Source: CAMDPA01 sp050186055 | Lineage (GTDB): Bacteria > Pseudomonadota > Alphaproteobacteria > Rhizobiales > Hyphomicrobiaceae | Length of the DNA: 7,143 nt | Direction: 5' to 3' | Assembly (NCBI GenBank): GCA_050186055.1 | Contig: JBFWYV010000258.1 | Location: 1-7,143, forward strand | In this document: positions 6,443 through 7,143 of the stretch, piece after piece | Layout: each line of letters opens with the position of its first letter | Position numbering within the stretch: the stretch's first letter is position 1 | Notes under the pieces: generated by a model | What the model was told of the DNA's origin: nothing | What the model saw: only the letters and a program-made list of their open reading frames with translations | Databases searched by the model: none | Translations under genes and position numbers: made by a program

Positions 6443-7143
6443 TCAGGCGAGGCCTCGCGCCTTTGCCAGCTGCGCCAGGTTTGCCTCGGGGCGGGCGCCG
6501 ATGTGGCTGATGATTTCGGACGCCGCCATGCTGCCGAGCCTGCCGCAGGTCTCCAGATCCTTGCCGATGGCGTAGCCGTAGAGGAACCCCGCCGCATAGA
6601 GATCTCCCGCCCCGGTCGTGTCCACGACGGCGTCGACCGGAGCAGCGGGCACCGCAATCTTTTGCCCCTGCGCGTGGATCAACGCGCCTTTCTCGCTGCG
6701 GGTGAGCACCGCCAGATCGACGTCTTCTGCGGCCCGGCGCGCGGCCTCGTCGAACGACGCCGTCTGGTAGAGGGAGGTGATCTCGCTCTCGTTGGCGAAC
6801 AGGATGTCCACCTGCTCGCGGATCAGGCTGTGGAATTCACTCCGGTGACGATCGACGCAGAAGCCGTCGGAGAGGGTGAGCGCCACCTTGCGACCGGCTT
6901 TGGCGGCGATGCTGGCGGCCTGACGGAATGCGGCCTTGGCTGCGTCGCGATCGAACAGGTAGCCCTCAAGATAGACGACGCGGCCGGCAGCAATCATGCC
7001 TTCATCGATGGCACCGCTGTCCAATTCGGGACTGACGCCGAGAAACGTGTTCATGGTGCGCTCGCCATCCGGCGTCACCAGGATCAGAGAGCGGGCGGTC
7101 GGGGCTCCGGCTCTGGCCGGCGGCGTTTCGTAGGCCACGCCGA
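6443..7143 (-). CDS. PfkB-family carbohydrate/nucleoside kinase, adenosine kinase-like (5' end missing)
   Basis: The frame is open to the right window edge and ends in TGA at 6443-6445; about 233 codons are visible. The family is about 330 residues, so roughly the first 100, including the first PfkB signature with the Gly-Gly substrate motif, lie outside. A GTG at 7138 can be read as a start, but the frame continues upstream of it and the family needs the missing lobe. Visible features are RSLILVTPDGERTMNTFLG (substrate lid side), TLSDGFCVDRHRSEF, the Mg-site NXXE motif in FANESE (6782-6793), and the second PfkB signature DTTGAGD (6602-6622), whose last Asp is the catalytic base. These segments match the alphaproteobacterial proteins usually named adenosine kinase, which use ATP to phosphorylate a nucleoside or sugar. 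The substrate cannot be fixed from this half. It lies 58 bases upstream of the tsaE fusion gene on the same strand. Confidence 0.92.
   Translation of the reverse strand, partial: GVAYETPPARAGAPTARSLILVTPDGERTMNTFLGVSPELDSGAIDEGMIAAGRVVYLEGYLFDRDAAKAAFRQAASIAAKAGRKVALTLSDGFCVDRHRSEFHSLIREQVDILFANESEITSLYQTASFDEAARRAAEDVDLAVLTRSEKGALIHAQGQKIAVPAAPVDAVVDTTGAGDLYAAGFLYGYAIGKDLETCGRLGSMAASEIISHIGARPEANLAQLAKARGLA

Noticed and set aside
5275..6510. A 411-codon open frame on the plus strand opposite the TsaE-kinase fusion
   Set aside because: It is antisense to a gene with complete motifs in two domains, crosses the intergenic gap into the kinase gene, and its product is rich in Arg, Gly and Ala with no recognisable motif. 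Long antisense frames are expected in GC-rich DNA.
6443..7138. A complete small kinase starting at the GTG at 7138
   Set aside because: The frame continues to the window edge beyond this codon and the PfkB fold needs about 100 more N-terminal residues, so the gene is truncated by the window, not short.
1..7143. Search for CRISPR repeats, insertion sequence ends, tRNA genes, attachment sites or a defence cassette
   Set aside because: No spaced direct repeats, transposase-like frame, tRNA-like fold or integrase was seen; coding genes fill the window.

Overview
The window reads as a GC-rich alphaproteobacterial chromosome, most likely Rhizobiales (Hyphomicrobiales). The reasons are the alphaproteobacterial form of AddA/AddB, a TsaE domain fused to an AmgK-like sugar kinase, and a MurU-like nucleotidyltransferase between that fusion and addB. 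No lineage-specific RNA gene is present, so the placement is inference from protein families and gene order.

All five genes lie on the minus strand and cover almost the whole window. In transcription order (right to left) they are: a 3'-complete, 5'-truncated PfkB-family, adenosine kinase-like gene (6443-7143); a TsaE/AmgK-like fusion (4840-6384); a MurU-like sugar-1-phosphate nucleotidyltransferase (4050-4772); addB (852-4004); and the first 285 codons of addA (1-855), which runs off the left edge. The gaps are 58, 67 and 45 bases, and addB and addA overlap by 4 bases (ATGA). This suggests one transcription unit, possibly with an extra weak promoter just before the tsaE fusion gene.

Three jobs are grouped here. 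AddA and AddB form the helicase-nuclease that processes double-strand breaks for RecA. The TsaE domain supports t6A37 modification of tRNA. The AmgK-like half and the MurU-like protein look like consecutive steps of MurNAc salvage: anomeric phosphorylation, then UMP transfer to give UDP-MurNAc. The kinase at the right edge is probably nucleoside or sugar metabolism.

I see no mobile element, CRISPR array, tRNA, rRNA, long repeat or defence island. No non-coding stretch exceeds about 70 bases. The window looks like conserved housekeeping DNA rather than an undescribed accessory system. The points worth a second look are the TsaE-kinase fusion beside its probable pathway partner, some departures from family motifs, and a possible leaderless start for the fusion gene.
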